Assembly (NCBI RefSeq): GCF_003116135.1
Contig: NZ_PDOA01000013.1
Coordinates: forward strand, 1-64,000
Direction: 5' to 3'
DNA length: 64,000 bases
Source: Teichococcus aestuarii
GTDB taxonomy: Bacteria; Pseudomonadota; Alphaproteobacteria; Acetobacterales; Acetobacteraceae
Under the pieces are notes generated by a model. The model did no database searches, was not told the origin of the DNA, and saw only the letters and a program-made list of their open reading frames with translations. Of this stretch, positions 25,267 through 34,716 are shown piece after piece. Both the position numbers and the translations under genes were made by a program. Every line of letters starts with the position of its first letter. Position 1 is the stretch's first letter.

Positions 25267-28200
25267 CTACGGGCCGAGGCGGCGGCGCAGCACGGGGGCG
25301 ATCTGCGCCACGGCCGCGGCGCCGATCATCTCGCCATGCAGGGCGGGCACCTCCACCACCTCCACCGATGCGGCGTGCGGCGCCCACATCGCAGGGGAGA
25401 GGGCGCGGCCGGCATGGTCGCGCGCGGCGCGGAAATGCAGCAGCGTGCCGTCGAACCGGCCATGGCGGTGGCCGCGGACGAGGCGGTTGTTGCCCTCCAT
25501 CACCCGCATCACGCCATCCAGCACCGCCTCGGGCAGGCGGCCGAGCGGCGTGCCGCCCTGGCGCAGGAAGGCCAGCACCGGCCCCCGCCGCATCGGCAAC
25601 TCCGGGTGCCGCGCCGGGTCGTGCCCGGCGATGGCCAGCAGGGCGCGGAACAGGGCGCCGGGCTCCGGCTCCGGCTCGGCGCGCCAGGCCTCGGCGGGGT
25701 AGGAATCGAGCAGCGCCAGCGTGCCGACGGCACGGCCCAGCGCCCGCAGCCGCACCGCCATCGCCTGCGCGATGATGCCGCCGACCGACCAGCCCGCCAG
25801 ATGCACCGGCCCGCCCGGATGGGTGGCGAGCAGCCGCGCCACGTAATCCTCCGCCAGCGCCTCCAGGCTGGCGGGCGGCGGGCTGGCGCTGTCCAGCGCC
25901 GGGGCCTGCAGGCCCAGCACCGGGATCTCCGGCCCCAGCGCACGGGCGAGGCGGCCATAGCACCAGGCGATGCCGCCCGCCGGATGCACCACGTGGAGCG
26001 GCGGCCGCTCCGCCTCGCCGCGCCCGAGGCGGATCAGCGGGCGCAGCCCGTCATCGCCGGGCGGCAGGGCATCGGCCTCCAGCAGCACGGCGAGGCGGGC
26101 GACCGTCGGGTGCTCGAACAGCGCGCCGAGGCCCGGGTCGCGGCCGAACTCCTCCTGCACCCGCAGCATCAGCTCCACCGCGAGCAGAGAATTGCCGCCG
26201 GCGGCGAAGAAATCCTCCTCTGCGCCGATCTCCGGCAGGCCCAGCGCCGCGGCGAAGAGGGCGGCGAGGCGGCGCTCGGTCTGGCCCTCCGGCGGGCGGC
26301 CCGGGGTGGCGGGCAGTTCGGGGGCGGGGAGGGCGGTGCGGTCCAGCTTGCCGCTGCTGTTCACCGGCAGGGCGGGCAGCGGCACCAGGGCGGCGGGCAG
26401 CATGTGGTCCGGCAGCCGGGCGGCCAGATGCGCGCGCAGCGCCGCCGGGTCGTAACCCTCGCCCGGCACGAGGTAGGCGACGAGGCGCCGGTCCCCCGCC
26501 CGGTCCTCCCGCGCGATGACGCGGGCCTGCGCCACCATCGGCGAGGTGCCGAGCGCCGCCTCGATCTCGCCCAGCTCGATGCGGAAGCCGCGCAGCTTCA
26601 CCTGTCCGTCCGAGCGGCCGAGATAGAGGATGGCGCCATCATCCCGGAAACGGGCGAGGTCGCCCGTGCGGTACATCCGCGCGCCGGGGTGGAAGGGGTC
26701 GGGGATGAAGGCGCGCTCGGTCAGGTCCGGCCGGCCGAGATACTCCCGCGCCAACTGCACGCCGCCGATGAACAGGTGCCCGGTGACGCCGGCCGGCAGG
26801 GGCCGCAGCGCCTCGTCCAGCACGTACATCCGGGTGTTCCAGACGGGGTGGCCGATCGGCAGCGGGTTGCTCGTGTCGCCCGCCGAGGCGTCCCAGTAGG
26901 TCACGTCCACGGCCGCCTCGGTGGGGCCGTAGAGGTTGTGCAGCTCCGCGGTCAGCGTGGCGTGGAAGCGGTCGCGCAGCTCCGCCGTCAGCGCCTCGCC
27001 CGAGCAGAAGACGCGGTGCATTGCGAGGCCCCGCGCGGCGGGGTGGGCCAGGAAGGCGGCCAGCATCGAGGGCACGAAATGCGCGGCGGTGATGCCCTCG
27101 TCGCGAATCAGCGCGGCGATCGCCGCCGGGTCGCGCTGCGCGCCGGGGGGCGCCAGCACCAGCGTGCCGCCGCAGATCAGGGGGAGGAAGAACTCCCAGA
27201 CCGAGACGTCGAAGGTGGCGGCGGTCTTCTGCAGAACGCGGTCGGCGGCGGTGAAGCCGTAGTGCTGCCGCATCCACTCCAGCCGGTTGACGATGGCGCG
27301 GTGCTCGATGACCACGCCCTTCGGCTCGCCGGTGGAGCCGGAGGTGTAGAGGGCATAGGCCGCATCCCCCGGCGCAGGGCCGGGCGGAGCCTCGCCCGAT
27401 GCCGGCCAGGCGGCGGGGGGCAGCGTCTCCACCCCCTCCGCCAACGGCGTGGCGGCCAGGATCAGGGGCGGCCGGGCGGAGGCCAGGATGCGCGCCAGAC
27501 GTTCGGGCGGATGCGCCGGGTCCAGCGGCAGGTAGGCGGCGCCGGCGCGCAGCGTACCCAGCAGGGCCACCACCAATTCCGGCGAGCGCTCCAGCGCCAC
27601 GGCCACGCGGTCCCCCGCGCCGATGCCGCGCGCGGCGAGTTCGGCGGCCAGCGCCGCGCTGCGCCGGTCCAGCTCCCGATAGGAGAGGGAAGCGCCCTCG
27701 AAACGCAGCGCCGTCGCCTCCGGCGTGGCCGCCATGGCGCGGGCGATCAGCGCGACGAGGGTGGTGTCCGGCACCGGGTGGTCGGTGGCGTTCGCTGCGA
27801 TGGTGAAGCGCCGTGCCTCCTCGGGCGTGGCGGTGGGCACGGCGTCCAGGCGCCCGGCCTCCAGCGCGGCGGCGATGAAATGCGCGGCACGGGTGGCGTG
27901 CGCGGCGGCCTCCGCGGCGGTGTAGAGGTCGGGGTTGGCCTCCACGTCCAGGCGCAGCGTGGCGGCGCCGGGGTCGGTGCGCAGGTCGAAGGTGATGTCG
28001 TCCACCGGGCCGGTGCCCAGCAGGCGCAGTTCGGCCGTGCACCCGGGAAAGGCGGGGATGCCGTGGAAGGGCTGGATGTTGATGATGGCGCCATGCAGCC
28101 GCCGCCCGGCGCCGATGCGGCCGAGATCGCGCCGCAGCTGCTCGCCACGGTAGCGGCCATGCCGGCGCAGCCGCGCGAGCTGGGCCAGGACCGGCTCCAC

Positions 28201-29169
28201 CGCCTCGGCCAGCGGCGCCGCCTCGTCCAGCCGGATGCGCAGCGGCAGCACGTTCATCTGCGTGGAGGGCGCGCGGGCGGCCGCGCTGCCGAAGCGGTTC
28301 ATGAAGGTGGCGCCGACCACCGTCTCCTCCTCCCCCGCGATGCGGCGGCAATAGGCGCCGAGCAGGGCGGTGAGCAGGTCGGGCCAGGCGGCCTCCTGCG
28401 CGGCGGCGAGGCGGCGCAGCGCCGCGCCCGTGGCGGCATCGATCGCGGCCTCGGCGCGGTGAGCGGAACGGGCGGTGCGCGCCGCGCCGGGGGTGAAGCC
28501 CACCGCCTCCGGCGCCCCCGCCATGGCCTGCCGCCAGTGGGCGGCGTCGGCGGCACGGCGAGGCGAGGCGCGGTAGGCGGCATCCGCCTCCACCGCGGCG
28601 GCGAAGGGGGCCAGCGGCGCGCCCGGATCGGTGCCGGCCACGCGCGCGGCGTAGAGCGCGGCGACGCGGTGCACCAGCAGCTCCGTGCCATAGCCATCCA
28701 GCACCAGGTGATGGGCGCGCTGGTACCAGAGGTGGTGCGTGGGCGAGAGGCAGTAGAGCCGCTCGGCCGCGAGGCCGCCGCGCGCCGGGTCCACGGGCAT
28801 GTCCATGTCGCGCCGCATGGCGCCGCGCGCGGCGGCGAGCGGATCCGGCGCGGCGGAGAGGTCCACCACCTCCAGCCAGGGGCGCAGCGCCGGGTCGGGC
28901 TGCTGCACCACGCCGGTTGGCGTCTCGCGGATGCGCAAGGCCAGGCACCCGGCCTCCGCCACCATGCCGTCCACCGCCGCGCGGAAGGCGGCGCGGTCCA
29001 GCGGGCCGTGGAATTCCAGGTACTGCCCGGTGTTGAAGACCGGATTTCCGGGGTCGATCCGCTGCGCGAACCACAGCCCTTCCTGCGCCTCAGTCAGCGG
29101 CAGGGGGGGGCCGTCCGCCGCCGGGGGAAGGGTCAGCGGCGGCTCGGCGCAGCGGAGATCCTCAGCCAT
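25267..29169 (-). CDS. EntF-like NRPS (C-A-T-TE), serine-activating
   Basis: A 1300-aa one-module synthetase of the same size and order as EntF. The condensation domain (about 20-430) has HHLVLDG at 153-159. The adenylation domain (about 470-960) gives specificity residues D, V, W (FDVSVWEFF), H (AHFVPS), F and S (VFCSG), L (NLYGP), V and D (AAVDVTYW), the serine code known from EntF. The carrier domain has its phosphopantetheine Ser at 994 (GGNSLL), and the thioesterase nucleophile is S1128 in GWSVGG. It overlaps the aryl carrier gene by eight bases. It likely joins dihydroxybenzoate to serine and may cyclise an oligomer, giving an enterobactin-like product. No MbtH-like gene is seen nearby. 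Confidence 0.93.
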   Translation of the reverse strand: MAEDLRCAEPPLTLPPAADGPPLPLTEAQEGLWFAQRIDPGNPVFNTGQYLEFHGPLDRAAFRAAVDGMVAEAGCLALRIRETPTGVVQQPDPALRPWLEVVDLSAAPDPLAAARGAMRRDMDMPVDPARGGLAAERLYCLSPTHHLWYQRAHHLVLDGYGTELLVHRVAALYAARVAGTDPGAPLAPFAAAVEADAAYRASPRRAADAAHWRQAMAGAPEAVGFTPGAARTARSAHRAEAAIDAATGAALRRLAAAQEAAWPDLLTALLGAYCRRIAGEEETVVGATFMNRFGSAAARAPSTQMNVLPLRIRLDEAAPLAEAVEPVLAQLARLRRHGRYRGEQLRRDLGRIGAGRRLHGAIINIQPFHGIPAFPGCTAELRLLGTGPVDDITFDLRTDPGAATLRLDVEANPDLYTAAEAAAHATRAAHFIAAALEAGRLDAVPTATPEEARRFTIAANATDHPVPDTTLVALIARAMAATPEATALRFEGASLSYRELDRRSAALAAELAARGIGAGDRVAVALERSPELVVALLGTLRAGAAYLPLDPAHPPERLARILASARPPLILAATPLAEGVETLPPAAWPASGEAPPGPAPGDAAYALYTSGSTGEPKGVVIEHRAIVNRLEWMRQHYGFTAADRVLQKTAATFDVSVWEFFLPLICGGTLVLAPPGAQRDPAAIAALIRDEGITAAHFVPSMLAAFLAHPAARGLAMHRVFCSGEALTAELRDRFHATLTAELHNLYGPTEAAVDVTYWDASAGDTSNPLPIGHPVWNTRMYVLDEALRPLPAGVTGHLFIGGVQLAREYLGRPDLTERAFIPDPFHPGARMYRTGDLARFRDDGAILYLGRSDGQVKLRGFRIELGEIEAALGTSPMVAQARVIAREDRAGDRRLVAYLVPGEGYDPAALRAHLAARLPDHMLPAALVPLPALPVNSSGKLDRTALPAPELPATPGRPPEGQTERRLAALFAAALGLPEIGAEEDFFAAGGNSLLAVELMLRVQEEFGRDPGLGALFEHPTVARLAVLLEADALPPGDDGLRPLIRLGRGEAERPPLHVVHPAGGIAWCYGRLARALGPEIPVLGLQAPALDSASPPPASLEALAEDYVARLLATHPGGPVHLAGWSVGGIIAQAMAVRLRALGRAVGTLALLDSYPAEAWRAEPEPEPGALFRALLAIAGHDPARHPELPMRRGPVLAFLRQGGTPLGRLPEAVLDGVMRVMEGNNRLVRGHRHGRFDGTLLHFRAARDHAGRALSPAMWAPHAASVEVVEVPALHGEMIGAAAVAQIAPVLRRRLGP

Positions 29170-29425
29170 GGGCGGGCCGCGCCATCGTCCGCTCGGCCAC
29201 CGCCCACCAGGCCTCCACCGTGAGCTTCTCGGCCAGCGCGCCGAAATCGAGCGACAGCCCGGCCTGTCCCCAGCGCGTCACCAGGTCGATGGCGCGGAGT
29301 GAGTCCAGGCCCAGGTCGGAGAGGTCCTCGTCATCGCCGAACTCATCGGGCGCCATGCGCAGGGCGCGGGCGATGTCGGCGCGCATCTGCGCCCGCGTCA
29401 GGGGCGGGGTGGCGGCTTCGGCCAT
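29162..29425 (-). CDS. stand-alone aryl carrier protein
   Basis: An 87-aa carrier protein with the phosphopantetheine site LGLDSLRAI (Ser42) in a four-helix acyl-carrier fold. In enterobactin systems this domain is the C-terminal part of EntB, fused to isochorismatase; here it stands alone, so no isochorismatase is supplied by this gene. It starts 18 bases after the dihydroxybenzoate-AMP ligase stop and overlaps the NRPS start by eight bases. It should accept the aryl group from the ligase and present it to the condensation domain. Confidence 0.9.
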   Translation of the reverse strand: MAEAATPPLTRAQMRADIARALRMAPDEFGDDEDLSDLGLDSLRAIDLVTRWGQAGLSLDFGALAEKLTVEAWWAVAERTMARPAHG

Positions 29426-29443
29426 GTCGTGCGGTCCTCTTCC

Positions 29444-31072
29444 TCAGTCGGCATTCTCTTGGGCCAGCAGCCGGGCGCGCAGGCGGGCCCGCAGCTCGCG
29501 GCGGCTGATCTTGCCGGCGGCCGTGGTCTCGAAGGCCTCCACCAGCACGATCTGGTCCGGCACCTTGAACTCGGCGATGCCGCGGCCGCGCATCCAGGCC
29601 TTCAGCGCCGGGGCGCGCGGCCGCTCCCCCTGCGGGATGACGAAGGCGCAGCTGCGCTCGCCGAGGAATTCGTCCGGCACGGAGACGACGGCGGCGTCGA
29701 ACACGTTCGGATGGGCGAGGAGGTGGTCCTCGATCTCCTCGGCGGAGATCTTCTCGCCGGCGCGGTTGATGTGGTCGCCCGCGCGGCCCTGCACCACCAG
29801 GTAGCCGCCGGGCAGGCGGCGCACCACGTCGCCCGTGCGGTAGAAGCCGTCTGGCGTGAAGGAGCGGGCATTGGCCGCGTCGTCATTGTGGTAGGCGCGG
29901 ATGGTGTAGGGGCCGCGCGCCAGCAGGTAGCCCGGCTCGCCCTCCGGCACCTCCTCGCCCAGGTCATCGACGATGCGCACCTCGTCATCCGGGCTGATCG
30001 GGCGGCCCTGCGTCTCCAGCACGATGGGGTCCGGGTCGTCGAGGCGGGTGTAGTTCACCAGCCCCTCGGCCATGCCGAAGACCTGCTGCAGCCGGGCGGG
30101 CAGGGCGTCCTGAACGCGGCGCGCCGCCTCGGGCGTCAGCTTGGCACCGCCCACCAGCAGCACCTCCAGGCTGGAGAGGTCGTGCCGCCCGCCGGCCGCG
30201 GCCTGCGCCCAGAGCAGCGCCAGCGGCGGCACAAGGCCGGTGATGGTCACGCGCTCCTGCGCGATGAGGGGGAAGGCGGTCTCGGGGCTCGGCGTCGGGC
30301 TCAGCACCACGCGGGCGCCGGCGTAGAGGGCGCCCATGTGGCCGGGCGAGCTCATCGGGAAGTTGTGCGCCGCCGGCAGGGCGACGAGGAACACGCTTTC
30401 CGCCGTGACGCCGCAGATCTCGTTGCTGGCGCGGAAGCTGTAGATGTAGTCGTCATGCGTGCGCGGGATGAGCTTGGACAGGCCCGTGGTGCCGCCCGAG
30501 ATCTGCAGGAAGGCGACGCTCGCCGGGTCCGGGTCCGGCGGCAGCGCGGCGCGGTCGCCATCGAGGCTCTCGAAGGCGGTGAACTCCTCCGCCTCGCCGA
30601 CGATGACGACATGCCGCAGCCCCGGCGCGGCTTCGCGCAGGGCACGGGCGAGGGGGCGGTGGTCGAAGCCGTCCGTGCCGCGCGCGGCGGCGATGTAGGC
30701 GCTGGCCTCGGATTTCGCGGCGAAATGCGCCAGTTCGGCGATGCGGTGCGCCGGCAGCGCATAGACCGGCACCAGCCCGGCCAGGAACAGGCCGAACACG
30801 GCCGGGAAGAACTCCGGGATGTTGCCGAGCTGGACCACCACCCGCTCGCCCGGCCGCAGCCCGAGGGCGAGGAAGCCGGCGGCGGCCGCCTCGGCGCGGG
30901 CGTGCAACTCCGCATAGGTCCAGCGCTGCCCGCCGCCGATCACCGCCAGCGCCTCCGGCCGCTCGGCGGCGCGCTGGCGCAGGAAGCCGGGGAAGGTCTC
31001 GCCCCGCCAGTGGCCGGCCGCGCGGTAGCGCGCCGCGAATTCGGGGGGCCATTCCTGTCGCAGTGGGATCAA
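29444..31072 (-). CDS. 2,3-dihydroxybenzoate-AMP ligase (EntE/DhbE-like)
   Basis: A 542-aa adenylating enzyme. It has the ATP signature SGGTTGLSK and the DhbE-type segment [10 protein letters not shown], with Asn and Ser at the positions that contact dihydroxybenzoate, and GMAEGLVN with Val where salicylate enzymes have Leu. This favours 2,3-dihydroxybenzoate over salicylate. TTG at 31072 is chosen as the start: it gives the EntE length and leaves the Fur-type box (31126-31140) upstream. The alternative ATG at 31135 lies inside that box and would add an Arg-rich tail of 21 residues. It is the first gene of the ligase, carrier and NRPS operon. Confidence 0.92.
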   Translation of the reverse strand: MIPLRQEWPPEFAARYRAAGHWRGETFPGFLRQRAAERPEALAVIGGGQRWTYAELHARAEAAAAGFLALGLRPGERVVVQLGNIPEFFPAVFGLFLAGLVPVYALPAHRIAELAHFAAKSEASAYIAAARGTDGFDHRPLARALREAAPGLRHVVIVGEAEEFTAFESLDGDRAALPPDPDPASVAFLQISGGTTGLSKLIPRTHDDYIYSFRASNEICGVTAESVFLVALPAAHNFPMSSPGHMGALYAGARVVLSPTPSPETAFPLIAQERVTITGLVPPLALLWAQAAAGGRHDLSSLEVLLVGGAKLTPEAARRVQDALPARLQQVFGMAEGLVNYTRLDDPDPIVLETQGRPISPDDEVRIVDDLGEEVPEGEPGYLLARGPYTIRAYHNDDAANARSFTPDGFYRTGDVVRRLPGGYLVVQGRAGDHINRAGEKISAEEIEDHLLAHPNVFDAAVVSVPDEFLGERSCAFVIPQGERPRAPALKAWMRGRGIAEFKVPDQIVLVEAFETTAAGKISRRELRARLRARLLAQENAD

Positions 31073-31125
31073 GGCGGGGGTCCGTTCTCGGCGGCGCCGG
31101 CGGGCGGGGGCCGCCCGGCCAGCAT

Positions 31126-31140
31126 TGATACTCATTCTCA
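31126..31140 (-). promoter_or_regulatory. Fur-type box, siderophore biosynthesis operon
   Basis: On the minus strand this reads TGAGAATGAGTATCA, a 7-1-7 palindrome near the Fur consensus. It stands 53 bases before the preferred TTG start of the ligase and overlaps an alternative ATG at 31135. It matches the other three boxes in the locus. Confidence 0.8.
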
Positions 31141-31182
31141 ATAGGCGCCCGAAGTGGCCGGGGCAAGCCGGCGCGGGGCCGT

Positions 31183-32100
31183 TCAGGGCGGGGCGCTGCC
31201 CTCCGGCATGCGGCCGGTGGCCAGCACCAGCGCATCGGCCACCGCCCCGGGCACCATGCTGCCATGCGTCTCGCCCTCCATGCGGCGGAAGCCGACGCGC
31301 AGCCCCGGGATGGCGGCCAGGGCGCGCGCCGTCTCCAGCCCGCCCGGCCCGTTGCCGATGGCGGCGCGGTAGGGCCCCGGCCGCGACACCCCGGCCACCG
31401 AGATCAGCACGTCCATCGGCCGCGCCAGCCGCCCGCCGGCGGCGCGCAGGCCGGCCAGGAAGGCTGTCTGCTCATCCAGCACGGAGCGGCGGTTCCACCA
31501 GATGGAGGGGTCCGCCAGCGCATAGGCGTTGAACAGCTGCGGCCGTGTGAACAGCGCGTGCAGCCCGAGCAGCCCGCCCAGCGAGTGGCCGAACAGCGTC
31601 TGCCGCGCCGGGTCCAGCGGCAGGCGGGCGGCCACCGCCGGGCGCAGCGCCGTCTCCAGGAAATCGAGGAACCGCTCCCGCCCGCCGGAGGGCGGCGGGT
31701 TGTCGCGGCGCGGACCGAAGGCCTCGGCGGGGGTGGGCGGCGTCAGGTCGAGGAAGCGCCGTTCGGGGTCGTGCCGCGGCCCGGTGGGGTGGTCGATGGC
31801 CAGCAGCGCCACGCCGGCGGCGCCCGCCGCCTCGCGCGCCTGCCAGGCCAGCGGGAAGGTGCCGTTGCCGTCCAGCAGCGTCAGCAGCGGGTAGCCCGCG
31901 GCGGGCGGCGGCGTGGCCGGGCGCGCGAGCTGGATGGACCAGGGCGGCCCTTCGCCCAGGCCCAGCGCGAACCGCTCCACCAGCGGGTGCCCCTCCGTTC
32001 CGGCCGGTTCCGGCGTCCGCTGCGCCCGCGCGGCGCGTGCCGGCAGCAGGGTGGGGAGGGCGAGGGCGGCGCCCAGCAGCACCCGGCGCGCGGGGTTCAT
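31183..32100 (-). CDS. periplasmic siderophore esterase (IroE-like)
   Basis: A 305-aa alpha/beta hydrolase with an N-terminal signal ([16 protein letters not shown], ending ARAARAQ), so it should act in the periplasm as IroE does. The nucleophile elbow is GHSLGG, the following [13 protein letters not shown] matches the Fes/IroE group, and ETHGS near the end offers the catalytic His. It resembles the cytoplasmic esterase at 18527-19375, from which it may have diverged. Its start overlaps the M20 amidohydrolase stop by four bases. It probably linearises or trims a ferric or apo trilactone. Confidence 0.88.
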   Translation of the reverse strand: MNPARRVLLGAALALPTLLPARAARAQRTPEPAGTEGHPLVERFALGLGEGPPWSIQLARPATPPPAAGYPLLTLLDGNGTFPLAWQAREAAGAAGVALLAIDHPTGPRHDPERRFLDLTPPTPAEAFGPRRDNPPPSGGRERFLDFLETALRPAVAARLPLDPARQTLFGHSLGGLLGLHALFTRPQLFNAYALADPSIWWNRRSVLDEQTAFLAGLRAAGGRLARPMDVLISVAGVSRPGPYRAAIGNGPGGLETARALAAIPGLRVGFRRMEGETHGSMVPGAVADALVLATGRMPEGSAPP

Positions 32101-33287
32101 GCGCCTTCCCCCAGCGCGTGCTGCACGAGGCTGACCCAGTAGGCGGCGCCGACCGGCAGCAGCGCGTCGTTGAAGTCGTAGCGGGGGGTGTGGACGTGGT
32201 GGAAGCTGCCATCCGCCGCCACGCCATTGCCCACCAGGATGAAGGCGCCGGGGCGGGCCTGGAGCATGTAGGCGAAATCCTCGCCGGCCGTGATCGGCGG
32301 ATAGTCGGTGTCCACCTGCGCCGCGCCCGCCAGCGCGGCGGCGGCGCGGGCGGCCAGCGCCACCTCCGCCGCCGTGTTCACCAGCGCCGGGTAGTCGTGC
32401 CGGTAATCCACCTCGGCCGCGCAGCCATGCGCGGCGGCCAGCGCCTCGGCCAGTTCGCGCAGGCGGCGGCCCATGGTCTCGCGGATCTCGGGGCGGAAGG
32501 AGCGGCCGGTGCCGGAGAGGCGCGCCTCGGCGGGGATGACGTTCGGCGCCCGCGCGTCGCCGGCGGCGATGTGGCCGACGCTCAGCACCCCCGTCTCCCG
32601 CGCCGGCAGGTTGCGGCCGATGACGCCCTGCAAAGCGCCGATGAAGGCGGCCAGCGGCTGGGTCGGGTCGGTCGCGCGGTGCGGCACGGCGCCATGCCCG
32701 CCGCTGCCGCGGAAGGTGACGGACCAGCTGTCCACATTCGCCAGCATCGGCCCGGCGCGCAGGCCGAAGCGGCCCAGCGCCAGCCCCGGCTCGTTGTGCA
32801 GGCCGAACACGGCATCGGCGGGGAAGCGCTCGAACAGCCCTTCCTCCACCATGCGCCGCCCGCCGCCGAGGCCCTCCTCGGCGGGTTGGAAGATGAAGTG
32901 GACGGTGCCGGCGAAATCCGGGTTCCGCGCCAGCTCCTCCGCCGCGCCGAGCAGCATGGTGGTGTGCCCGTCATGCCCGCAGGCATGCATCACCCCGGGC
33001 GTGGCCGAGGCATAGGGCAGGCCGGTGGCTTCCTGGATCGGCAGGGCGTCCATGTCGGCGCGCAGCGCGATGCTGCGCGGCCCCGGCCGGCGCCCGCGCA
33101 GGGTGCCGACGACCCCGGTGCCCGCCAGCCCCTCCTCCACCGCGATGCCGCAGGCGCGCAGCCGGGCGGCGACGCGCGCCGCCGTGCGCCGTTCCTCGAA
33201 GCCCATCTCGGGGTGGCGGTGCAGGTCGTGGCGGAAGGCGGCGAGATCCTGCTGCCGGGCCGCGAGACGTTCGCTCAGGTGCTGCAA
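32097..33287 (-). CDS. M20 family amidohydrolase
   Basis: A 396-aa metallohydrolase of the M20 hippurate hydrolase/IAA-amino-acid hydrolase group. The metal-site motifs HACGHDGH and PAEEG are present, as is the GSGGHGAVPH dimerisation region. No ATG is available near the N-terminus; TTG at 33287, nine bases after GGAG, is the best start. It has no signal peptide. Four-base overlap with the esterase and a 47-base gap after the MFS gene place it in a siderophore operon, where cutting the amide bond of dihydroxybenzoyl-serine would be a sensible but unproven role. Confidence 0.87.
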   Translation of the reverse strand: MQHLSERLAARQQDLAAFRHDLHRHPEMGFEERRTAARVAARLRACGIAVEEGLAGTGVVGTLRGRRPGPRSIALRADMDALPIQEATGLPYASATPGVMHACGHDGHTTMLLGAAEELARNPDFAGTVHFIFQPAEEGLGGGRRMVEEGLFERFPADAVFGLHNEPGLALGRFGLRAGPMLANVDSWSVTFRGSGGHGAVPHRATDPTQPLAAFIGALQGVIGRNLPARETGVLSVGHIAAGDARAPNVIPAEARLSGTGRSFRPEIRETMGRRLRELAEALAAAHGCAAEVDYRHDYPALVNTAAEVALAARAAAALAGAAQVDTDYPPITAGEDFAYMLQARPGAFILVGNGVAADGSFHHVHTPRYDFNDALLPVGAAYWVSLVQHALGEGA

Positions 33288-33334
33288 GGCGTGTGGCTCC
33301 GCTGGGCTGGGGGAGAGGGCCGGTGGATGGCGCG

Positions 33335-34561
33335 TCAGCGCGGGCCGGGCGCGGCCATGGTTGCGGCCGGCCGCGCCCACATGGAGAGCGAGACGGCCAG
33401 CAGCATCAGCGCCACCAGCAGGTAGGGCAGGCTGTGGCCGAGCATGTAGAGCAGGCTTCCGGCCACCGGCCCCAGCACCATGCCGAGGCCCTGCGCCGCG
33501 CCGGCCGCGCCGGCCGCGCCGCCCTGCTCCTGCGGCCCCACGGCGTTGGCGACCATCGCCGAGAAGGCGGGGAACACCCAGCCCATGCCGGCTGCCGCCA
33601 CGAAGTAGCAGGCCCCCAGCATCCAGCCCTGGGTGACGAGCGCGACGCTGCCGAAGCCGGCCGCCGCGACCAGCGTGCCGAGGCCGATCATCCGCGCCGG
33701 GGCGATGCGGAGCCGCGTGGCCAGGGCCTGCGAAAGCACCAGGGCGAGGCCCACCAGCATCAGCGCCGTGCCCGCCGCCTCCGCCGCCGCGTCGGGCGCC
33801 AGGCCGAGGCGGTCCAGCGCGTAGAAGCCGATGGTGACCTGCGCGATGGCCACGCTGAACATGGCGGTGAAGCCGGTGAGGAGCGGGTGGCGCAGCCGCG
33901 CGTCCCACAGCGGCAGCGCCTTGCGCGGCGGGCGTGGCTGCGCGGGCTGCGCCGGCACCAGCCGCCACAGCACCAGCAGCGCCAGGGGCGGCAGGGCCGC
34001 CGTGAAGAGCAGCGGCACGCTCAGCCCGTACTGGGCCAGCAGCGCCGCCAGCGCCGGCCCGACCACCAGCCCCGCGCCGCTGCCGGTGCCGAGCAGGGCC
34101 ATCGCCGCCGCCCGGCGCTCGGGCGGCACCCGGTCGGCGATCAGCGCGCCGCTGGCGGCGGGAATGGCCGCGTAGGTGCCGCCGACCAAGGCGCGGCCCA
34201 GGGCCAGCCCGAGGAAGGCCAGGCCCGCCGGCAGCTCCCAGCGCAGCGTCGCGTCGATCATCAGGCACAGCGCCCAGTAGGAGAGGGTGAAGCCCAGGGC
34301 GCCGGCCAGCAGCACCGGCCGGCGGCCGTGCCGGTCGCTGGCCAGGCCCCAAGGGCGCGCGCCCAGCATCCACATGACGCCCGAGGCGGAGACGGCCATG
34401 CCGGCCTGCCACGGCGCCAGCCCCGCCACCCGCGCGATGGGGCCGATGAGGGCGACGAAGGCCATCATCGCCATGCTGCCGGAGAAGGTGGTGGCCATCA
34501 GCGCCAGCAGGACCCTGTCCTTCTGCGGGGGCGGTGCACCGGCGGCATGGTCACGGGTCAT
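33335..34561 (-). CDS. MFS transporter, possible siderophore exporter
   Basis: A 408-aa major facilitator with twelve predicted helices. The loop 2-3 signature is GLASDRHGRRPVLLAG, and an LGTGSGAGLVVGPALAA segment in helix 5 resembles the proton-antiport efflux motif. The size fits EntS-type enterobactin exporters. ATG 34561 is used. It heads the operon MFS, M20 hydrolase, periplasmic esterase. Its leader holds a perfect 20-bp hairpin and a weak Fur-like site. Siderophore export is inferred from position; a general drug efflux role is possible. Confidence 0.82.
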   Translation of the reverse strand: MTRDHAAGAPPPQKDRVLLALMATTFSGSMAMMAFVALIGPIARVAGLAPWQAGMAVSASGVMWMLGARPWGLASDRHGRRPVLLAGALGFTLSYWALCLMIDATLRWELPAGLAFLGLALGRALVGGTYAAIPAASGALIADRVPPERRAAAMALLGTGSGAGLVVGPALAALLAQYGLSVPLLFTAALPPLALLVLWRLVPAQPAQPRPPRKALPLWDARLRHPLLTGFTAMFSVAIAQVTIGFYALDRLGLAPDAAAEAAGTALMLVGLALVLSQALATRLRIAPARMIGLGTLVAAAGFGSVALVTQGWMLGACYFVAAAGMGWVFPAFSAMVANAVGPQEQGGAAGAAGAAQGLGMVLGPVAGSLLYMLGHSLPYLLVALMLLAVSLSMWARPAATMAAPGPR

Positions 34562-34606
34562 GGTCAGTCCTTGGCGCGGTGCCGGGGCGGGGCCTGGGGA
34601 AGGCGG

Positions 34607-34656
34607 GCGGCCAGGCGTGGGCCTGCCGTGCCCCGCGCAGGCCCACGCCTGGCCGC
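34607..34656. repeat. perfect 20-bp inverted repeat in MFS leader
   Basis: GCGGCCAGGCGTGGGCCTGC (34607-34626) is exactly complementary to 34637-34656, with a 10-base loop. It lies between the HxlR stop and the MFS start, both on the minus strand. It could end hxlR transcription or act in the MFS leader. No U-run follows. Confidence 0.8.
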
Positions 34657-34662
34657 AGATGT

Positions 34663-34681
34663 GATAATGCGACCAATTCGC
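34663..34681 (-). promoter_or_regulatory. weak Fur-like site before MFS gene
   Basis: GATAATGCGACCAATTCGC agrees with the classical 19-bp Fur consensus at 11 of 19 positions, mainly in the outer hexamers. It overlaps an inverted repeat, CCAAT (34673-34677) and ATTGG (34683-34687). It lies about 100 bases from the MFS start. It is much weaker than the four 15-bp boxes. Confidence 0.35.
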
Positions 34682-34716
34682 GATTGGCAAGGGCTGCCCC
34701 GCCTGCCCGCCGCGGC

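Noticed and set aside
23965-29223. A plus-strand open frame of 1752 codons antisense to the NRPS
   Set aside because: It is Gln/Arg/Gly/Ala-rich with no domain, lies opposite well-defined NRPS motifs, and results from the lack of stops in GC-rich DNA.
29444-31072. Reading the AMP ligase as a salicylate-activating enzyme (YbtE/PchD type)
   Set aside because: The pocket positions read Ser and Val, as in DhbE/EntE, not the Cys and Leu of salicylate enzymes.
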